From: Gordius sp. MW1
Taxonomy: Eukaryota; Nematomorpha; Gordioida; Gordea; Gordiidae
Assembly (NCBI GenBank): GCA_964036665.1
Contig: OZ038530.1
Location: 2,914,001 to 2,978,000, forward strand
Direction of reading: 5' to 3'
DNA: 64,000 nucleotides
In this document: one piece after another, positions 28,449 through 40,248 of the stretch
Numbering within the stretch: the first letter of the stretch is position 1
How the letters are laid out: every line of letters starts with the position of its first letter
Notes under the pieces: model-generated
Told to the model about the DNA's origin: nothing
The model's input: only the letters and a program-made list of their open reading frames with translations
Databases searched by the model: none
Made by a program: the position numbers and the translations under genes

Positions 28449-28791
28449 GAATCGAAAAAAATAAATCTTTTGACCTCAAAATTTTTCTCATTTTTTTCTT
28501 TCAACCGTATGCATCCCATGTAAGTTGTCGTTTTCAGACGTGGTTTCCATGATAAAAAGTAAAAATTTATCAGAATCAGAAAACTATTACTTTGAAATCA
28601 TGATCGCATATGCAGTTTTCAAAAATTAAGCACTCACGTTGCGATACAACAAACTAATCGCAACAATAAAACGTTGTCTTTTGTCAAAATGATAGTTCTC
28701 GCAGCTTAAAACCTCTTTGCGGAAGTCAATCGAGGTTAATAGGATTCTCAAATAGCTTACCTTTATATATTTTTTCATGCTCTTTCACATA
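28449..28791 (+). repeat. Exemplar of the SacI-flanked monomer subtype (343 bp)
   Basis: It is preceded by TTAGAGCTC (SacI site GAGCTC at 28434-28439) and has TAAATCTTTTGACC, TTTTTCTCATTTT, GTATGCATCCCATG and TAAGTTGTCG. SacI sites of this kind occur at about 1014, 2725, 5138, 5478, 6850, 8558, 21926, 25341, 28434, 33579, 34593 and 39737, then again through block 2. I saw none between about 8.6 and 21.9 kb, so the site separates block B from the rest. Confidence 0.8.
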
Positions 28792-29122
28792 GAATCGAAA
28801 AAAATAAATATTTTTACCTCAAAATTTTTCACATATTTTTCTTTGAACCGTATTCATCCGATAAAAGTTGTCGTTTTCAGACATGGTAGTAAAAATTTAT
28901 CAGAATCAGAAAACTATTACTTTGAAATCATGATCGCATAGTGCATTTTTGAAAAATTTAGCACTCACGTTGCGATACAACAAACTAATCGCAACAATAA
29001 AACGTTGTCTTTTGTCAAAATATAGTTCTTGCAGCTTAAAACCTCTTTTCCGAAGTCAATCGAGGATAATAGGATTCTCAAATTGGCTTACTTTTATATA
29101 TTTTTTCATGCTCTTTCACATA
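28792..29122 (+). repeat. Shortened 331-bp monomer (CATGGTAGT deletion)
   Basis: The segment normally reading TGGTTTCCATGATAAAAAG is cut to TGGTAG near 28884, a loss of about 13 bp. The same deletion occurs in each unit D copy (33937, 34951, 40095), so it marks the unit. The copy at 40095 is the left partner of the 37-kb junction. Confidence 0.85.
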
Positions 29123-29467
29123 GAATTGAAAAAAATAAATATTTTTACCTTAAAATTAAAAACATATTTTTCTTTGAACAGTATTCATCCGATGCAAGTT
29201 GTTGTTTTCAGACGTGGTTTCTATGATCCCAATTAAAAATTTATTAGAATCTAAAAACTATTACTTTGAAATCATGATCGCATAGAGCAGTTTTCAAAAA
29301 TTAAGCACTCACGTTGCGATACAACAAACTAATCGCAACAATAAAACGTTGTCTTTTGTCAAAATGATAGTTCTCGCAGCTTAAAACCTCTTTTTGGAAG
29401 TCAATCGAGGATATTAATATTCTCAAATTAACTTACTTTTATATATTTTTTCATGCTCTTTCACATA
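29123..29467 (+). repeat. Exemplar of the AATTAAAAACAT monomer subtype (345 bp)
   Basis: The usual CAAAATTTTTCACATA is replaced by an AAATTAAAAACATA form. CAGTATTCATCCGATGCAAG, GTTGTTGTTTTC, GATCCCAATT and TTATTAGAATC are linked to it. The same monomer lies at 4116, 9952, 22285, 25700 and 35282, and in block 2 at 41115, 46951 and 61691. It is thus shared by units A, C and D. Confidence 0.78.
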
Positions 29468-30847
29468 GAATTGAAAAAAATAAATATTTTTACCTCAAAA
29501 TTTTTCACATACTTTTCTTTGAACCGTAGTCATCCGATGAAAGTTGTGGTGTTCAGACGTGGTTTCTATGATCCCAAGTAAAAATTTATCAGAATCTAAA
29601 AACTATTACTTTGAAATCATGATCGCATAGAGCAGTTTTCAAAAATTAAGCACTCACGTTGCGATACAACAAACTAATCGCAACAATGAAACGTTGTCTT
29701 TTGTCAAAATGATAGTTCTCGCAGCTTAAAACCTCTTTTCAGAAGTCAATCGAGGATAATAGGATTCTCAAATTGGCTTACTTTTATATATTTTTTCATG
29801 CTCTTTCACATAGAATCAGAAAAAAATAAATATTTTTATCTCAAAACTTTTCACATTTTTTTCTTTCAACCGTATTCATCCTATGAAAGTTGTCTTTTCA
29901 GACGTGGTTTCCATGATAAAAAATAAAAATTTATCAGAATCTGAAAACTTTTACTTTGAAATCATGATCGTATAGAGCAGTTTTCAAAAATTAAGCATTC
30001 ACGTTGCGATACAACAAACTAATCGCAACAATAAAACGTTGTCTTTTGTCAAAATGATAGTTCTCGCAGCTTAACACCTCTTTTCAGAAGTCAATCGAGG
30101 ATAATAGGATTCTCAAATTGGCTTACTTTTATATATTTTTTCATGCTATTTCACATAGAATCGAAAAAAATAAATATTTTTACCTCAAAATTTTTCACAT
30201 ATTTTTCTTTCAACCGTATTCATCCGATGAAAGTTGTCGTTTTCAGACGTGGTTTCCATGATAAAAAGTAAAAATTTATCAGAATCAGAAAACTATTACT
30301 TTGAAATCATGATCGCATAGTGCATTTTTGAAAAATTAAGCACTCACGTTGCGATACAACAAACTATTCGCAACAATAAAACGTTGTCTTTTGTCAAAAT
30401 GATAGTTCTCGCAGCTTAAAACCTCTTTTCGGAAGTCAATCGAGGATAATAGGATTCTCAAATTGGCTTACTTTTATATATTTTTTCATGTTCTTTCACA
30501 TAGAATTGAAAAAAATAAATATTTTTACCTCAAAATTTTTCACATATTTTTCTTTGAACCGTATTCATCCGATGAAAGTTGTCGTTTTCAGACGTGGTTT
30601 CCATGATAAAAAGTAAAAATTTATCAGAATCAGAAAACTATTCCTTTGAAATCATGATCGCATAGTGCATTTTTGAAAAATTAAGCACTCACGTTGCGAT
30701 ACAACAAACTATTCGCAACAATAAAACGTTGTCTTTTGTCAAAATGATAGTTCTCGCAGCTTAAAACCTTTTTTCGGAAGTCAATCGAGGATAATAGGAT
30801 TCTCAAATTGGCTTACTTTTATATATTTTTTTATGCTCTTTCACATA

Positions 30848-31192
30848 GAATCGAAAAAAATAAATATTTTTACCTCAAAATTTTTCACATATTTTTCTTT
30901 GAACCGTATTCATCCGATGAAAGTTGTCGTTTTCAGACCTGGTTTCCATGATAAAAAGTAAAAATTTATCAGAATCAGAAAACTATTACTTTGAAATCAT
31001 GATCGCATAGTGCAGTTTTCAAAAATTAAGCACTCACGTTGCGATACAACAAACTAATCGCAACAATAAAACGTTTTCTTTTGTCAAATTGATAGTTCTC
31101 GCAGCTTAAAACCTCTTTTCGGAAGTCAATCGAGGATAATAGGATTCTCAAATTGGCTTACTTTTATATATTTTTTCATGCTCTTTCACATA
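30848..31192 (+). repeat. Representative 345-bp satellite monomer
   Basis: This monomer is close to the common form. In order it holds: GAATCG plus an A7 run; phased A/T tracts (about positions 7-49); the CCGTATTCATCCGATG segment; GTTGTCGTTTTCAGAC; a variable GGTTTCCATGATAAAAAG segment; the 8-bp palindrome ATCATGAT (30996-31003); the ATCGCA dyad region (31002-31064); an AACGTT site; a TTCTCGCAGCTTAAAAC segment; GTCAATCGAGGATAATAGG; and TTTTATATA before the next CTTTCACATA. I counted 104 G+C in 345 bases (30%). It carries one private-looking change, GACCTGG where nearly all others have GACGTGG. No half-monomer repeat is evident, although 343 bp is about twice a common nucleosome spacing. Confidence 0.9.
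31002..31064. promoter_or_regulatory. Conserved ATCGCA/TGCGAT/ATCGCA dyad element (exemplar of one per monomer)
   Basis: Seen directly: ATCGCA at 31002-31007, its reverse complement TGCGAT at 31040-31045, and ATCGCA again at 31057-31062. The last two form a perfect 8-bp inverted repeat, GTTGCGAT (31038-31045) and ATCGCAAC (31057-31064), with an 11-bp spacer. A weaker relative, CTCGCA, lies about 30-40 bp further on in most monomers. The arrangement recurs in nearly every monomer. Inference: such a dyad could be bound by a sequence-specific satellite protein, or could extrude as a hairpin. It does not match the mammalian CENP-B box. Function is unproven, so the regulatory label is provisional. 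Confidence 0.45.
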
Positions 31193-31533
31193 GAATCGAA
31201 AAAAATAAATATTTTTACCTCAAAATTTTTCACATATTTTTCTTTGAACCGTATTCATCCGATGAAAGTTGTCGTTTTCAGACGTGGTTTCTATGATCCC
31301 AAATAAAAATTTATCAGAATCAGAAAAATTTTACTTTGAAATCATGATCGTATAGAGCAGTTTTCAAAAATTAAGCATTCACGTTGCGATACAACAAACT
31401 AATCGCAACAATAAAATGTTGTCTTTAAAATGATAGTTCTCGCAGCTTAAAACCTCTTTTCAGAAGTCAATCGAGGATAATAGGATTCTCAAATTGGCTT
31501 ACTTTTATATATTTTTTCATGCTCTTTCACATA

Positions 31534-34500
31534 GAATCAGAAAAAAATAAATATTTTTATCTCAAAACTTTTCACATTTTTTTCTTTCAACCGTATTCAT
31601 CCTATGAAAGTTGTCTTTTCAGACGTGGTTTCCATGATAAAAAATAAAAATTTATCAGAATCTGAAAACTTTTACTTTGAAATCATGATCGTATAGAGCA
31701 GTTTTCAAAAATTAAGCATTCACGTTGCGATACAACAAACTAATCGCAACAATAAAACGTTGTCTTTTGTCAAAAGGATAGTTCTCGCAGCTTAAAACCT
31801 CTTTTCAGAAGTCAATCGAGGATAATAGGATTCTCAAATTGGCTTACTTTTATATATTTTTTCATGCTATTTCACATAGAATCGAAAAAAATAAATATTT
31901 TTACCTCAAAATTTTTCACATATTTTTCTTTCAACCGTATTCATCCGATGAAAGTTGTCGTTTTCAGACGTGGTTTCCATGATAAAAAGTAAAAATTTAT
32001 CAGAATCAGAAAACTATTACTTTGAAATCATGATCGCATAGTGCATTTTTGAAAAATTAAGCACTCACGTTGCGATACAACAAACTATTCGCAACAATAA
32101 AACGTTGTCTTTTGTCAAAATGATAGTTCTCGCAGCTTAAAACCTCTTTTCGGAAGTCAATCGAGGATAATAGGATTCTCAAATTGGCTTACTTTTATAT
32201 ATTTTTTCATGCTCTTTCACATAGAATTGAAAAAAATAAATATTTTTACCTCAAAATTTTTCACATATTTTTCTTTGAACCGTATTCATCCGATGAAAGT
32301 TGTCGTTTTCAGACGTGGTTTCTATGATCCCAAATAAAAATTTATCAGAATCAGAAAACTATTACTTTGAAATCATGATCGCATAGTGCTTTTTTGAAAA
32401 ATTAATCACTCACGTTGCGATACAACAAACTAATCGCAACAATAAAACGTTTTCTTTTGTCAAAATGATAGTTCTCGCAGCTTAAAACCTCTTTGCGGAA
32501 GTCAATCGAGGATAAAAGGATTCTCAAATTGGCTTACTTTTATATATTTTTTCAAGCTCTTTCACATAGAATCGAAAAAAATAAATCTTTTTACCTCAAA
32601 ATTTTTCACATTTTTTTCTTTCAACCGTATTCATCCTATGAAAGTTGTCGTTTTCAGACGTGGTTTCCATGATAAAAAGTAAAAACTTATCAGAATCAGA
32701 GAACTATTACTTTGAAATCATGATCGCATAAACCAGTTTTCAAAAAGTAAGCAATCACGTTGCGATACAACAAACTAATCACAACAACCTTGTCTTTTGT
32801 CAAAATGATAGTTCTCGCAGCTTAAAACTTCTTTTCGGAAGTCAATCGAGGATAATAGGATTCTCAAATTGTCTTACTTTTATATATTTTTTCAAGCTCT
32901 TTCACATAGAATCAGAAAAAAATAAATATTTTTATCTCAAAACTTTTCACATTTTTTTCTTTCAACCGTATTCATCCTATGAAAGTTGTCTTTTCAGACG
33001 TGGTTTCCATGATAAAAAGTAAAAACTTATCAGAATCAGAGAACTATTACTTTAAAATCATGATCGCATAGACCAGTTTTCAAAAATTAAGCAATCACGT
33101 TGCGATACAACAAACTAATCGCAACAACAAAACCTTGTCTTTTGTCAAAATGATAGTTCTCGCAGCTTAAAACTTCTTTTCGGAAGTCAATCGAGGATAA
33201 TAGGATTCTCAAATTGGCTTACTTTTATATATTTTTTTACGCTCTTTCACATAGAATGGAAAAAATAAATATTTTTACCTCAAAATTTTTCACATATTTT
33301 TCTTTCAACCGTATTCATCCTATGAAAGTTGTCGTTTTCAGACGTGGTTTCCATGATAAAAAGTATAAACTTATCAGAATCAGAGAACTATTACTTTGAA
33401 ATCATGATCGCATAGAGCAGTTTTCAAAAGTTAAGCATTCACGTTGCGATACAACAAACTAATCGCAACAATAAAACGTTGTCTTTAAAATGATAGTTCT
33501 CGCAGCTTAAAACCTCTTTTCGGAAGTCAATCGAGTATAATAGGATTCTCAAATTGGTTTCCTTTTATATATTTTTTAGAGCTCTTTCACATAGAATCGA
33601 AAAAAATAAATCTTTTGACCTCAAAATTTTTCTCATTTTTTTCTTTCAACCGTATGCATCCCATGTAAGTTGTCGTTTTCAGACGTGGTTTCCATGATAA
33701 AAAGTAAAAATTTATCAGAATCAGAAAACTATTACTTTTAAATCATGATCGCATATGCAGTTTTCAAAAATTAAGCACTCACGTTGCGATACAACAAACT
33801 AATCGCAACAATAAAACGTTGTCTTTTGTCAAAATGATAGTTCTCGCAGCTTAAAACCTCTTTGCGGAAGTCAATCGAGGTTAATAGGATTCTCAAATAG
33901 CTTACCTTTATATATTTTTTCATGCTCTTTCACATAGAATCGAAAAAAATAAATATTTTTACCTCAAAATTTTTCACATATTTTTCTTTGAACCGTATTC
34001 ATCCGATAAAAGTTGTCGTTTTCAGACATGGTAGTAAAAATTTATCAGAATCAGAAAACTATTACTTTGAAATCATGATCGCATAGTGCATTTTTGAAAA
34101 ATTTAGCACTCACGTTGCGATACAACAAACTAATCGCAACAATAAAACGTTGTCTTTTGTCAAAATATAGTTCTTGCAGCTTAAAACCTCTTTTCCGAAG
34201 TCAATCGAGGATAATAGGATTCTCAAATTGGCTTACTTTTATATATTTTTTTACGCTCTTTCACATAGAATGGAAAAAATAAATATTTTTACCTCAAAAT
34301 TTTTCACATATTTTTCTTTCAACCGTATTCATCCTATGAAAGTTGTCGTTTTCAGACGTGGTTTCCATGATAAAAAGTATAAACTTATCAGAATCAGAGA
34401 ACTATTACTTTGAAATCATGATCGCATAGAGCAGTTTTCAAAAGTTAAGCATTCACGTTGCGATACAACAAACTAATCGCAACAATAAAACGTTGTCTTT

Positions 34501-37500
34501 AAAATGATAGTTCTCGCAGCTTAAAACCTCTTTTCGGAAGTCAATCGAGTATAATAGGATTCTCAAATTGGTTTCCTTTTATATATTTTTTAGAGCTCTT
34601 TCACATAGAATCGAAAAAAATAAATCTTTTGACCTCAAAATTTTTCTCATTTTTTTCTTTCAACCGTATGCATCCCATGTAAGTTGTCGTTTTCAGACGT
34701 GGTTTCCATGATAAAAAGTAAAAATTTATCAGAATCAGAAAACTATTACTTTGAAATCATGATCGCATATGCAGTTTTCAAAAATTAAGCACTCACGTTG
34801 CGATACAACAAACTAATCGCAACAATAAAACGTTGTCTTTTGTCAAAATGATAGTTCTCGCAGCTTAAAACCTCTTTGCGGAAGTCAATCGAGGTTAATA
34901 GGATTCTCAAATAGCTTACCTTTATATATTTTTTCATGCTCTTTCACATAGAATCGAAAAAAATAAATATTTTTACCTCAAAATTTTTCACATATTTTTC
35001 TTTGAACCGTATTCATCCGATAAAAGTTGTCGTTTTCAGACATGGTAGTAAAAATTTATCAGAATCAGAAAACTATTACTTTGAAATCATGATCGCATAG
35101 TGCATTTTTGAAAAATTTAGCACTCACGTTGCGATACAACAAACTAATCGCAACAATAAAACGTTGTCTTTTGTCAAAATATAGTTCTTGCAGCTTAAAA
35201 CCTCTTTTCCGAAGTCAATCGAGGATAATAGGATTCTCAAATTGGCTTACTTTTATATATTTTTTCATGCTCTTTCACATAGAATTGAAAAAAATAAATA
35301 TTTTTACCTCAAAATTAAAAACATATTTTTCTTTGAACAGTATTCATCCGATGCAAGTTGTTGTTTTCAGACGTGGTTTCTATGATCCCAATTAAAAATT
35401 TATTAGAATCTAAAAACTATTACTTTGAAATCATGATCGCATAGAGCAGTTTTCAAAAATTAAGCACTCACGTTGCGATACAACAAACTAATCGCAACAA
35501 TAAAACGTTGTCTTTTGTCAAAATGATAGTTCTCGCAGCTTAAAACCTCTTTTTGGAAGTCAATCGAGGATATTAATATTCTCAAATTAACTTACTTTTA
35601 TATATTTTTTCATGCTCTTTCACATAGAATTGAAAAAAATAAATATTTTTACCTCAAATTTTTCACATACTTTTCTTTGAACCGTAGTCATCCGATGAAA
35701 GTTGTGGTGTTCAGACGTGGTTTCTATGATCCCAAGTAAAAATTTATCAGAATCTAAAAACTATTACTTTGAAATCATGATCGCATAGAGCAGTTTTCAA
35801 AAATTAAGCACTCACTTTGCGATACAACAAACTAATCGCAACAATGAAACGTTGTCTTTTGTCAAAATGATAGTTCTCGCAGCTTAAAACCTCTTTTCAG
35901 AAGTCAATCGAGGATAATAGGATTCTCAAATTGGCTTACTTTTATATATTTTTTCATGCTCTTTCACATAGAATCAGAAAAAAATAAATATTTTTATCTC
36001 AAAACTTTTCACATTTTTTTCTTTCAACCGTATTCATCCTATGAAAGTTGTCTTTTCAGACGTGGTTTCCATGATAAAAAATAAAAATTTATCAGAATCT
36101 GAAAACTTTTACTTTGAAATCATGATCGTATAGAGCAGTTTTCAAAAATTAAGCATTCACGTTGCGATACAACAAACTAATCGCAACAATAAAACGTTGT
36201 CTTTTGTCAAAATGATAGTTCTCGCAGCTTAACACCTCTTTTCAGAAGTCAATCGAGGATAATAGGATTCTCAAATTGGCTTACTTTTATATATTTTTTC
36301 ATGCTATTTCACATAGAATCGAAAAAAATAAATATTTTTACCTCAAAATTTTTCACATATTTTTCTTTCAACCGTATTCATCCGATGAAAGTTGTCGTTT
36401 TCAGACGTGGTTTCCATGATAAAAAGTAAAAATTTATCAGAATCAGAAAACTATTACTTTGAAATCATGATCGCATAGTGCATTTTTGAAAAATTAAGCA
36501 CTCACGTTGCGATACAACAAACTATTCGCAACAATAAAACGTTGTCTTTTGTCAAAATGATAGTTCTCGCAGCTTAAAACCTCTTTTCGGAAGTCAATCG
36601 AGGATAATAGGATTCTCAAATTGGCTTACTTTTATATATTTTTTCATGTTCTTTCACATAGAATTGAAAAAAATAAATATTTTTACCTCAAAATTTTTCA
36701 CATATTTTTCTTTGAACCGTATTCATCCGATGAAAGTTGTCGTTTTCAGACGTGGTTTCCATGATAAAAAGTAAAAATTTATCAGAATCAGAAAACTATT
36801 CCTTTGAAATCATGATCGCATAGTGCATTTTTGAAAAATTAAGCACTCACGTTGCGATACAACAAACTATTCGCAACAATAAAACGTTGTCTTTTGTCAA
36901 AATGATAGTTCTCGCAGCTTAAAACCTCTTTTCGGAAGTCAATCGAGGATAATAGGATTCTCAAATTGGCTTACTTTTATATATTTTTTTATGCTCTTTC
37001 ACATAGAATCGAAAAAAATAAATATTTTTACCTCAAAATTTTTCACATATTTTTCTTTGAACCGTATTCATCCGATGAAAGTTGTCGTTTTCAGACGTGG
37101 TTTCCATGATAAAAAGTAAAAATTTATCAGAATCAGAAAACTATTACTTTGAAATCATGATCGCATAGTGCAGTTTTCAAAAATTAAGCACTCACGTTGC
37201 GATACAACAAACTAATCGCAACAATAAAACGTTTTCTTTTGTCAAATTGATAGTTCTCGCAGCTTAAAACCTCTTTTCGGAAGTCAATCGAGGATAATAG
37301 GATTCTCAAATTGGCTTACTTTTATATATTTTTTCATGCTCTTTCACATAGAATCGAAAAAAATAAATATTTTTACCTCAAAATTTTTCACATATTTTTC
37401 TTTGAACCGTATTCATCCGATGAAAGTTGTCGTTTTCAGACGTGGTTTCTATGATCCCAAATAAAAATTTATCAGAATCAGAAAAATTTTACTTTGAAAT

Positions 37501-37691
37501 CATGATCGTATAGAGCAGTTTTCAAAAATTAAGCATTCACGTTGCGATACAACAAACTAATCGCAACAATAAAATGTTGTCTTTAAAATGATAGTTCTCG
37601 CAGCTTAAAACCTCTTTTCAGAAGTCAATCGAGGATAATAGGATTTTCAAATTGGCTTACTTTTATATATTTTTTCATGCTCTTTCACATA
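31534..37691 (+). repeat. Unit D, copy 2, enlarged to 6158 bp
   Basis: It repeats 26390-31533 at +5144/5145 bp up to about 34197. The offset then rises by 1014 bp, because three monomers are duplicated (next entry), and runs on to 37691. The length is 18 monomers instead of 15. It lacks the copy-1 markers CTCAATTGGC and GCACTTTCAC. It carries its own small changes, for example CCTCAAATTTTTCAC near 35654, which has lost two A bases. Confidence 0.86.
33254..35281 (+). repeat. Tandem duplication of a 1014-bp, 3-monomer segment
   Basis: Monomers 33254, 33594 and 33937 recur at 34268, 34608 and 34951 (+1014). The join lies between 34197 and 34251. To the left the sequence is the TATAGTTCTTGCAG/TTTTCCGAAG type that normally runs into TTTTTTCATGCTC; to the right it becomes TTTTTTTACGCTC before GAATGG. 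The monomer at 33937 is therefore a chimera. It creates a longer open frame (34174-34413) that is an accident of the join. Unit D copies 1 and 3 lack the duplication. Confidence 0.88.
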
Positions 37692-40190
37692 GAATCAGAA
37701 AAAAATAAATATTTTTATCTCAAAACTTTTCACATTTTTTTCTTTCAACCGTATTCATCCTATGAAAGTTGTCTTTTCAGACGTGGTTTCCATGATAAAA
37801 AATAAAAATTTATCAGATTCTGAAAACTTTTACTTTGAAATCATGATCGTATAGAGCAGTTTTCAAAAATTAAGCATTCACGTTGCGATACAACAAACTA
37901 ATCGCAACAATAAAACGTTGTCTTTTGTCAAAAGGATAGTTCTCGCAGCTTAAAACCTCTTTTCAGAAGTCAATCGAGGATAATAGGATTCTCAAATTGG
38001 CTTACTTTTATATATTTTTTCATGCTATTTCACATAGAATCGAAAAAAATAAATATTTTTACCTCAAAATTTTTCACATATTTTTCTTTCAACCGTATTC
38101 ATCCGATGAAAGTTGTCGTTTTCAGACGTGGTTTCCATGATAAAAAGTAAAAATTTATCAGAATCAGAAAACTATTACTTTGAAATCATGATCGCATAGT
38201 GCATTTTTGAAAAATTAAGCACTCACGTTGCGATACAACAAACTATTCGCAACAATAAAACGTTGTCTTTTGTCAAAATGATAGTTCTCGCAGCTTAAAA
38301 CCTCTTTTCGGAAGTCAATCGAGGATAATAGGATTCTCAAATTGGCTTACTTTTATATATTTTTTCATGCTCTTTCACATAGAATTGAAAAAAATAAATA
38401 TTTTTACCTCAAAATTTTTCACATATTTTTCTTTGAACCGTATTCATCCGATGAAAGTTGTCGTTTTCAGACGTGGTTTCTATGATCCCAAATAAAAATT
38501 TATCAGAATCAGAAAACTATTACTTTGAAATCATGATCGCATAGTGCTTTTTTGAAAAATTAATCACTCACGTTGCGATACAACAAACTAATCGCAACAA
38601 TAAAACGTTTTCTTTTGTCAAAATGATAGTTCTCGCAGCTTAAAACCTCTTTGCGGAAGTCAATCGAGGATAAAAGGATTCTCAAATTGGCTTACTTTTA
38701 TATATTTTTTCAAGCTCTTTCACATAGAATCGAAAAAAATAAATCTTTTTACCTCAAAATTTTTCACATTTTTTTCTTTCAACCGTATTCATCCTATGAA
38801 AGTTGTCGTTTTCAGACGTGGTTTCCATGATAAAAAGTAAAAACTTATCAGAATCAGAGAACTATTACTTTGAAATCATGATCGCATAAACCAGTTTTCA
38901 AAAAGTAAGCAATCACGTTGCGATACAACAAACTAATCACAACAACCTTGTCTTTTGTCAAAATGATAGTTCTCGCAGCTTAAAACTTCTTTTCGGAAGT
39001 CAATCGAGGATAATAGGATTCTCAAATTGTCTTACTTTTATATATTTTTTCAAGCTCTTTCACATAGAATCAGAAAAAAATAAATATTTTTATCTCAAAA
39101 CTTTTCACATTTTTTTCTTTCAACCGTATTCATCCTATGAAAGTTGTCTTTTCAGACGTGGTTTCCATGATAAAAAGTAAAAACTTATCAGAATCAGAGA
39201 ACTATTACTTTAAAATCATGATCGCATAGACCAGTTTTCAAAAATTAAGCAATCACGTTGCGATACAACAAACTAATCGCAACAACAAAACCTTGTCTTT
39301 TGTCAAAATGATAGTTCTCGCAGCTTAAAACTTCTTTTCGGAAGTCAATCGAGGATAATAGGATTCTCAAATTGGCTTACTTTTATATATTTTTTTACGC
39401 TCTTTCACATAGAATGGAAAAAATAAATATTTTTACCTCAAAATTTTTCACATATTTTTCTTTCAACCGTATTCATCCTATGAAAGTTGTCGTTTTCAGA
39501 CGTGGTTTCCATGATAAAAAGTATAAACTTATCAGAATCAGAGAACTATTACTTTGAAATCATGATCGCATAGAGCAGTTTTCAAAAGTTAAGCATTCAC
39601 GTTGCGATACAACAAACTAATCGCAACAATAAAACGTTGTCTTTAAAATGATAGTTCTCGCAGCTTAAAACCTCTTTTCGGAAGTCAATCGAGTATAATA
39701 GGATTCTCAAATTGGTTTCCTTTTATATATTTTTTAGAGCTCTTTCACATAGAATCGAAAAAAATAAATCTTTTGACCTCAAAATTTTTCTCATTTTTTT
39801 CTTTCAACCGTATGCATCCCATGTAAGTTGTCGTTTTCAGACGTGGTTTCCATGATAAAAAGTAAAAATTTATCAGAATCAGAAAACTATTACTTTGAAA
39901 TCATGATCGCATATGCAGTTTTCAAAAATTAAGCACTCACGTTGCGATACAACAAACTAATCGCAACAATAAAACGTTGTCTTTTGTCAAAATGATAGTT
40001 CTCGCAGCTTAAAACCTCTTTGCGGAAGTCAATCGAGGTTAATAGGATTCTCAAATAGCTTACCTTTATATATTTTTTCATGCTCTTTCACATAGAATCG
40101 AAAAAAATAAATATTTTTACCTCAAAATTTTTCACATATTTTTCTTTGAACCGTATTCATCCGATAAAAGTTGTCGTTTTCAGACATGGT
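37692..40190 (+). repeat. Unit D, copy 3 (partial)
   Basis: It follows copy 2 from its GAATCAG start (+6158). It includes the TCAAAAGGATAG marker near 37928, the TGCTTTTTTGAAAAATTAATC marker near 38548, the four-monomer cassette at 38727-40094 and the shortened CATGGTAGT monomer at 40095. It ends inside that monomer at the 37-kb junction, after about seven and a quarter monomers. Confidence 0.85.
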
Positions 40191-40248
40191 AGTAAAAATT
40201 TATCAGAATCAGAAAACTATTACTTTGAAATCATGATCGCATAGTGCA
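40191..40248 (+). other. Junction of the 36,999-bp tandem duplication
   Basis: Left of 40191 the sequence is unit D (GACATGGT then AGTAAAAATT, as at 28886). Right of 40248 it is unit A (TAGTGCAGTTTTAAAAAATT, as at 3242). In between, both parents are identical for 58 bp, so the exact exchange point cannot be placed. The right side equals 3192 onward at +36999. The exchange kept the monomer register. Confidence 0.87.

Larger units (their letters stand above)
26390..31533 (+). repeat. 15-monomer (5144-bp) unit D, copy 1
   Basis: Fifteen monomers start with the GAATCAG type at 26390. Diagnostic points in order are: TCAAAAGGATAG near 26626; a CTATTTCAC tail before 26735; TGCTTTTTTGAAAAATTAATC near 27243; the four-monomer cassette at 27424-28791; the shortened CATGGTAGT monomer at 28792; the AATTAAAAACAT monomer at 29123; a second GAATCAG monomer at 29813 with TTAACACC; and a CATGTTCTTTC tail before 30503. 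Copy-1 variants are CTCAATTGGC near 27381 and GCACTTTCAC near 27751. Both reappear in block 2 at +35991 but not in copies 2 or 3. Confidence 0.87.
3192..40190 (+). repeat. Block 1 of the 37-kb (108-monomer) super-repeat
   Basis: The region from the monomer preceding anchor 3428 to the junction comprises 108 monomers. It contains the rest of unit A copy 1, unit A copy 2, the B units, the C pair and unit D. Its start is defined only by where block 2 begins to match, because 1-3191 is ordinary unit A sequence and does not resemble 37000-40190 any more closely than other monomers. Confidence 0.85.

Noticed and set aside
30991..31003. ATCATGAT palindrome as a separate regulatory site
   Set aside because: An 8-bp palindrome is expected by chance in AT-rich DNA, and it overlaps the ATCGCA element. 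It is mentioned only as part of the monomer.
31038..31064. tRNA, rRNA or structured ncRNA gene based on the GTTGCGAT/ATCGCAAC stem
   Set aside because: There is only one 8-bp stem, with no cloverleaf and no recognisable A or B box pair, and the stem mutates on one arm without visible compensation.
31118..31137. CENP-B box in the TTTTCGGAAGTCAATCGAGG segment
   Set aside because: The mammalian core pattern TTCGNNNNANNCGGG is not met. The A is not at the required position and CGGG is absent.
30848..31192. Dimeric origin of the monomer (two ~171-bp halves)
   Set aside because: The halves share only short similarities, such as GTTGTCGTTTTC against GTTGTCTTTTG about 150 bp apart. No alignment at half-length spacing stands out by eye.
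34174..34413. Open reading frames of 60-95 codons recurring once per monomer, with peptides such as MKVVVFRRGFHDKK, suggesting a small repeated protein family
   Set aside because: They arise because one frame of the monomer happens to lack stops for 180-290 bp. Many monomers carry in-frame stops or frameshifts, monomer length is not a multiple of three, the peptides are low-complexity F/Y/I/K-rich products of A/T runs, and the longest cases depend on indels or junctions. Nothing suggests translation.
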